25,698 nt of DNA from CAZNYG01 sp964577205 (GTDB lineage Bacteria > Elusimicrobiota > Endomicrobiia > Endomicrobiales > CAIRNS01): NCBI GenBank assembly GCA_964577205.1, contig CAZNYG010000030.1, forward strand, positions 1 to 25,698, in the 5' to 3' direction. The notes under the pieces were generated by a model. It did no database searches. It saw only the letters and a list, made by a program, of their open reading frames with translations, and had not been told where the DNA came from. Each line of letters opens with the position of its first letter. The first letter of the stretch is position 1. A program made the translations under genes and the position numbers. Below are positions 23,020 through 25,698 of the stretch, one piece after another.

Positions 23020-23054
23020 ACGAGAACTCACGAACACGCGAACACAAGAACGCC
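23020..23054 (-). repeat. Octamer repeat element (copy E)
   Basis: On the minus strand GGC is followed by four tandem 8-mers: GTTCTTGT, GTTCGCGT, GTTCGTGA and GTTCTCGT (23051 down to 23020). The first unit is identical to that of copy B, 11.6 kb away. It abuts the bidirectional terminator. Confidence 0.75.
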
Positions 23055-23056
23055 TT

Positions 23057-23096
23057 AAAAAAAGCACGTTATCCCGTAGAGATAACGTGCTTTTTT
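23057..23096. terminator. Bidirectional rho-independent terminator
   Basis: A7 (23057-23063), stem GCACGTTATC (23064-23073), 7-nt loop, stem GATAACGTGC (23081-23090), T6 (23091-23096). The 10-bp stem is perfect and flanked by A and T runs, so it can end both the rightward rubredoxin transcript and the leftward ybaB transcript. The ybaB stop lies 13 bp away. Confidence 0.93.
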
Positions 23097-23108
23097 GATT
23101 GGAATGGT

Positions 23109-23408
23109 TTACATCAAACCGGGGATGTTCATGCCGCCGGTGATCTTTTTGGCTTCTTCGGCCATGACATCGTGGGACTTTTTGATGGCCTGCTGGACCG
23201 CGGAAAGGACGCTTTTTTCCACCTTCGATACGTCCTGCTTCATAAGTTCAGGAGAGATCTTGATATCGAGCAATTCCGATTTCGCGTTTATCTGCACCTT
23301 GACGCCGCTCGTTTCCACGTCGATAACATGCTTTTTAAGCGATTTTTCCATATCGCTGAGCTTGCTTTTCATCGCCGCCGCTTCCTTCAACATCTTGAAC
23401 ATGTCCAT
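23109..23408 (-). CDS. ybaB: YbaB/EbfC family nucleoid-associated protein
   Basis: A 99-residue protein of typical family size. YbaB/EbfC proteins form DNA-binding dimers associated with the nucleoid. Visible: an N-terminal helix MFKMLKEAAAMKSKLSDMEK, the core VETSGVKVQINAKSELLDIKISPEL, and a C-terminal helix KSHDVMAEEAKKITGGMNIPG ending in the conserved Gly-Met-Pro-Gly-like tail. The ATG at 23408 has a GAGG site 8 nt upstream; the frame extends to 23441 without family similarity. The usual neighbours dnaX and recR are absent here. Its transcript ends at the terminator 23057-23096. Confidence 0.93.
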   Translation of the reverse strand: MDMFKMLKEAAAMKSKLSDMEKSLKKHVIDVETSGVKVQINAKSELLDIKISPELMKQDVSKVEKSVLSAVQQAIKKSHDVMAEEAKKITGGMNIPGLM

Positions 23409-23516
23409 TGAATGTACCTCTTTCAAAAATGTCCCAAACAACCGGGAACTTTTTTAAGTCAACTACGGACTTTTATTGTACAACTTTTCACCGTTTAATG
23501 GCAAAGGATATTTCAC

Positions 23517-24494
23517 TTACTCGCCGCAGCATTTCTTGTACTTTTTGCCGCTTCCGCATGGACACGGTTCATTACGCCCGACTTTTGGCACCGTTCTTAT
23601 GCCCGTTTGTTTCTTAAGCCATTCTATGGCTCCCGGAACTTGCTTCCATGCTTTGATGAACTTTGCCGCATAGCAGAAACCTTCGTCTTCGCCGCCCATT
23701 ATGATGCTGTCTGGCAATTCATCAGGAACAGCCTTTAAACCACAGAGATATTCAGGAGCAAATCTGTTTTCATTGAGAGCCGTTCTTAATTCACCGTCCG
23801 ACTCTGTCGAAGCGCCATGCTTCACAAAAGCAAGAAGCGCGCGCGTGTAAAGCCATTCAGCTGCGCAATCGTCACGGAATTTGCGTAACTTCATGAATTT
23901 TTCCAGTTCGCCATACCTTCCAAGCTCCGCCAGATAATTGAGAAGAATATACCGTATGCCCTGATTATCGCTTTTATTAAGCTTCAGCATCTCTCTGGCC
24001 TGGCCGATGGCTTCTTCATGTTCACCGAGCAGCCATAAACATTCCATGTATCCCACGCGCGAACGCATGTATGGCCTTGTCTGAACAAATCCCCAGAAAT
24101 ATCCCTTGTTCTCTTTAAAAAACTCTTCTCCCAGAGATCGTTCTCCGGCCGCCATTCCTTTCCTGTATAAATCCCTGGCTTCCTCAAGCGTCTCAGCTTC
24201 TTCCTCAGCCAGGAGATTATAAGCGTCAGCACAGTCTGATGAAACGACCAATGCTTTTTTTGCTATTGTTATCCGCATCTTTTTATCTTCGGTATCCCAC
24301 GCTTCATAAACAAGATCCTGCGCCTTATCGACGGCACTTTTAGAAACAGTTTCAGGAATGCTTTTGCCTACCATGCCATTGAGGAATGCCTTCAGATCCT
24401 TGTCAGATTCGAAATTCTTCCCTTCAATCAAACGGGACAGATCGGCATTCATTTTTTCCATCGTTCTTTTGTCCGGCATTTTGTTTTTCTTCAT
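23517..24494 (-). CDS. TPR-like protein with C-terminal SEC-C zinc motif
   Basis: A 325-residue protein. The last 19 residues (from Arg307) form a SEC-C motif, with NEPCPCGSGKKYKKCCG and zinc ligands Cys311, Cys313, Cys322 and Cys323. The rest is helical with TPR-like repeats (KKALVVSSDCADAYNLLAEE, ETLEEARDLYRKGMAAGE, GEHEEAIGQAREMLKLNKSD, YLAELGRYGELEKFMKL). SEC-C motifs bind zinc and in SecA mediate contact with SecB and phospholipids; the same tail occurs on many uncharacterised proteins. The function here is unknown. The ATG at 24494 has an AGGA site. The methyltransferase stop lies 46 bp upstream, so the two may be cotranscribed. Composition is visibly more AT-rich than the central window. 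Confidence 0.85.
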   Translation of the reverse strand: MKKNKMPDKRTMEKMNADLSRLIEGKNFESDKDLKAFLNGMVGKSIPETVSKSAVDKAQDLVYEAWDTEDKKMRITIAKKALVVSSDCADAYNLLAEEEAETLEEARDLYRKGMAAGERSLGEEFFKENKGYFWGFVQTRPYMRSRVGYMECLWLLGEHEEAIGQAREMLKLNKSDNQGIRYILLNYLAELGRYGELEKFMKLRKFRDDCAAEWLYTRALLAFVKHGASTESDGELRTALNENRFAPEYLCGLKAVPDELPDSIIMGGEDEGFCYAAKFIKAWKQVPGAIEWLKKQTGIRTVPKVGRNEPCPCGSGKKYKKCCGE

Positions 24495-24540
24495 GTTTTT
24501 CCTGTTCCTTTTTCTTCACAAAAGGCATATATGGCTTTCT

Positions 24541-25698
24541 CTATTTCACGTCATATACTTTCAGTACTTCGTCGCCGTAGTGGTTGATTACTTTTACTGC
24601 GATCACTCCTTTTTCGGGCGGGTCAAAGGAGCGGCTGGTGGTTGAATAGAGAGCGGACCAGGCTGATTCGTCCACTTCGGCGCGGAGGGCTTTTTTCAGC
24701 TTTTCATAAGGTTCTTCAGCGCCGGTGAAGTAGGCGTGGCGGACAAAGAAGCTCTGGCCGTTGTAGTTGGTGTCTATAAACCAGCAGGCAATATCGTCGG
24801 TCGAGTTTGAGCGTATCTGGCCGGTCGTGGGATCGTAAACATCTACCCCTTTTATCTTTACGACAATTTTGCCGTCTTTTTGTGTTTTCACATCAAGGTC
24901 AGGTTCGCCGAAGACCATGAAAAGGTTCCCGGCGCCGGTTTTTTTGAGGAGTTCGTCGCCCATAGCAAGGTCGGGATTCATTCGAGCCGGAAGGACTACA
25001 AGTTTCCCATAGTTTCTGACTTCTTCGGATATATGCGGATCAAAAGCGAAACCGCAGACGATCAGCAAATCAAAACCCAGTCCTTTGCTGGCTTCGACAG
25101 CCGCATCGTGGATCAAGTCCGGGCCAACCGTTCCATGTTCCGGACCTATGCAAACAGCCACTCTTTTTGACTTGCCGTTTTCCTCATAATCTCCGGCGGC
25201 ATGGATCCAGGTTCCCGCGTGAGATTCGAGACGGGAGAATTTTAACCGCTCGTTCTTTGTCCTGTTCTGCACGCCGGCTTTCTTGAGGTTCTCAATGATC
25301 ATGGCTTCGAACTGGCCCGCAGGGTCGGCTTTCTTCCCCTCCGTCTCGGAAGCAGGGCGTTCCTGATCGGTTGACACAACACGGTGCGGCGACAGGCTTT
25401 CAACAGTAAAAGGTCCGGCTACACGTATGCGTTTACCGTCTTCAAGCGGCTGGTCATAGAGGATCTCTGTATCCGCATGTCTTGTTATCGCCTTGTCGAT
25501 TTCTTCGCGGGACATTCCTTCCTTGATGTCAGGGTTATTGGCGATTGACTTGAGCGTCACATGAGGCACCCTTTTATACACAAAGCCTTTTTTTATATCG
25601 TTTTCGGTTTTAGGTCGGGATGACGACGGTATTCGTCCAGCGAGTTCCGCTTCCTTCCTTATACCTTCGGTTGAATCTTGAAGATAATAAAACGGATA
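24541..25698 (-). CDS. Site-specific DNA-methyltransferase (type III Mod-like, adenine-specific), C-terminal part
   Basis: The frame is open to the window edge, so this is a partial gene; the first visible residues read YPFYYLQDSTEGIRKEAELA, before the segment KKGFVYKRVPHVTLKSIANN. That segment and the C-terminal block (GFAFDPHISEEV, then LLKKTGAGNLFMVFGEPDLD, then IKGVDVYDPTTGQIRSNSTD, then FVRHAYFTG) match the C-terminal region of large adenine-specific DNA methylases of the COG2189/type III Mod group. The catalytic DPPY and AdoMet motifs lie outside the window. A GTG at 25581 is only an artefact of frame calling. No Res helicase-nuclease gene follows downstream; a SEC-C/TPR gene follows instead. 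It could be an orphan methyltransferase or part of a defence locus continuing to the right. Confidence 0.8.
   Translation of the reverse strand, partial: YPFYYLQDSTEGIRKEAELAGRIPSSSRPKTENDIKKGFVYKRVPHVTLKSIANNPDIKEGMSREEIDKAITRHADTEILYDQPLEDGKRIRVAGPFTVESLSPHRVVSTDQERPASETEGKKADPAGQFEAMIIENLKKAGVQNRTKNERLKFSRLESHAGTWIHAAGDYEENGKSKRVAVCIGPEHGTVGPDLIHDAAVEASKGLGFDLLIVCGFAFDPHISEEVRNYGKLVVLPARMNPDLAMGDELLKKTGAGNLFMVFGEPDLDVKTQKDGKIVVKIKGVDVYDPTTGQIRSNSTDDIACWFIDTNYNGQSFFVRHAYFTGAEEPYEKLKKALRAEVDESAWSALYSTTSRSFDPPEKGVIAVKVINHYGDEVLKVYDVK

Noticed and set aside
25581..25581. GTG start for the methyltransferase
   Set aside because: The same frame continues upstream to the window edge with family-like sequence (KKGFVYKRVPHVTLKSIANN), so the gene is truncated, not started here.

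Overview
The window looks like a chromosomal contig from an uncultured, GC-rich bacterium, probably a metagenome-assembled member of Candidatus Omnitrophota. That placement is an inference. It rests on a very large exported or membrane-anchored protein of a type I associate with that phylum, on leaderless or near-leaderless promoters next to strong consensus sigma70-like boxes, and on an AT-poor background full of palindromic intergenic repeats. No marker-gene search was possible.

Layout. Positions 1 to about 250 are AT-rich and encode the start of an enoyl-CoA hydratase. They join abruptly to GC-rich DNA inside the 5' end of carA, which looks like an assembly chimera. Next come purA (overlapping carA), a tRNA-Glu, a hairpin-dense block that carries a broken second tRNA-Glu, and a tRNA-Lys(TTT) with a good promoter. 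A single 2,393-codon gene fills 2317-9498. Above it on the same strand are a TPR protein, an ABC-2 permease with its ATPase, serA with a class V aminotransferase (serine synthesis), and the proteostasis run lon, clpX, clpP, tig. That run is headed by tRNA-Leu(TAG) and tRNA-Lys(CTT).

About 21.3 kb is a divergent promoter pair. Leftward it drives the tRNA-tig-clpP-clpX-lon run; rightward it drives an Ogg2-type DNA glycosylase with an apparently leaderless transcript. A flavin reductase-rubredoxin fusion follows, with a strong internal ribosome binding site that could also yield free rubredoxin. A bidirectional terminator separates it from ybaB on the minus strand. The right end holds a SEC-C/TPR protein and the C-terminal part of a type III-like adenine DNA methyltransferase cut by the window edge.

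The most notable non-coding features are a dispersed family of octamer repeats (GTTC plus four variable bases, preceded by GGC) in five intergenic gaps, and the 1901-2063 hairpin array that interrupts a tRNA-Glu copy. No CRISPR array, insertion sequence or prophage was seen.
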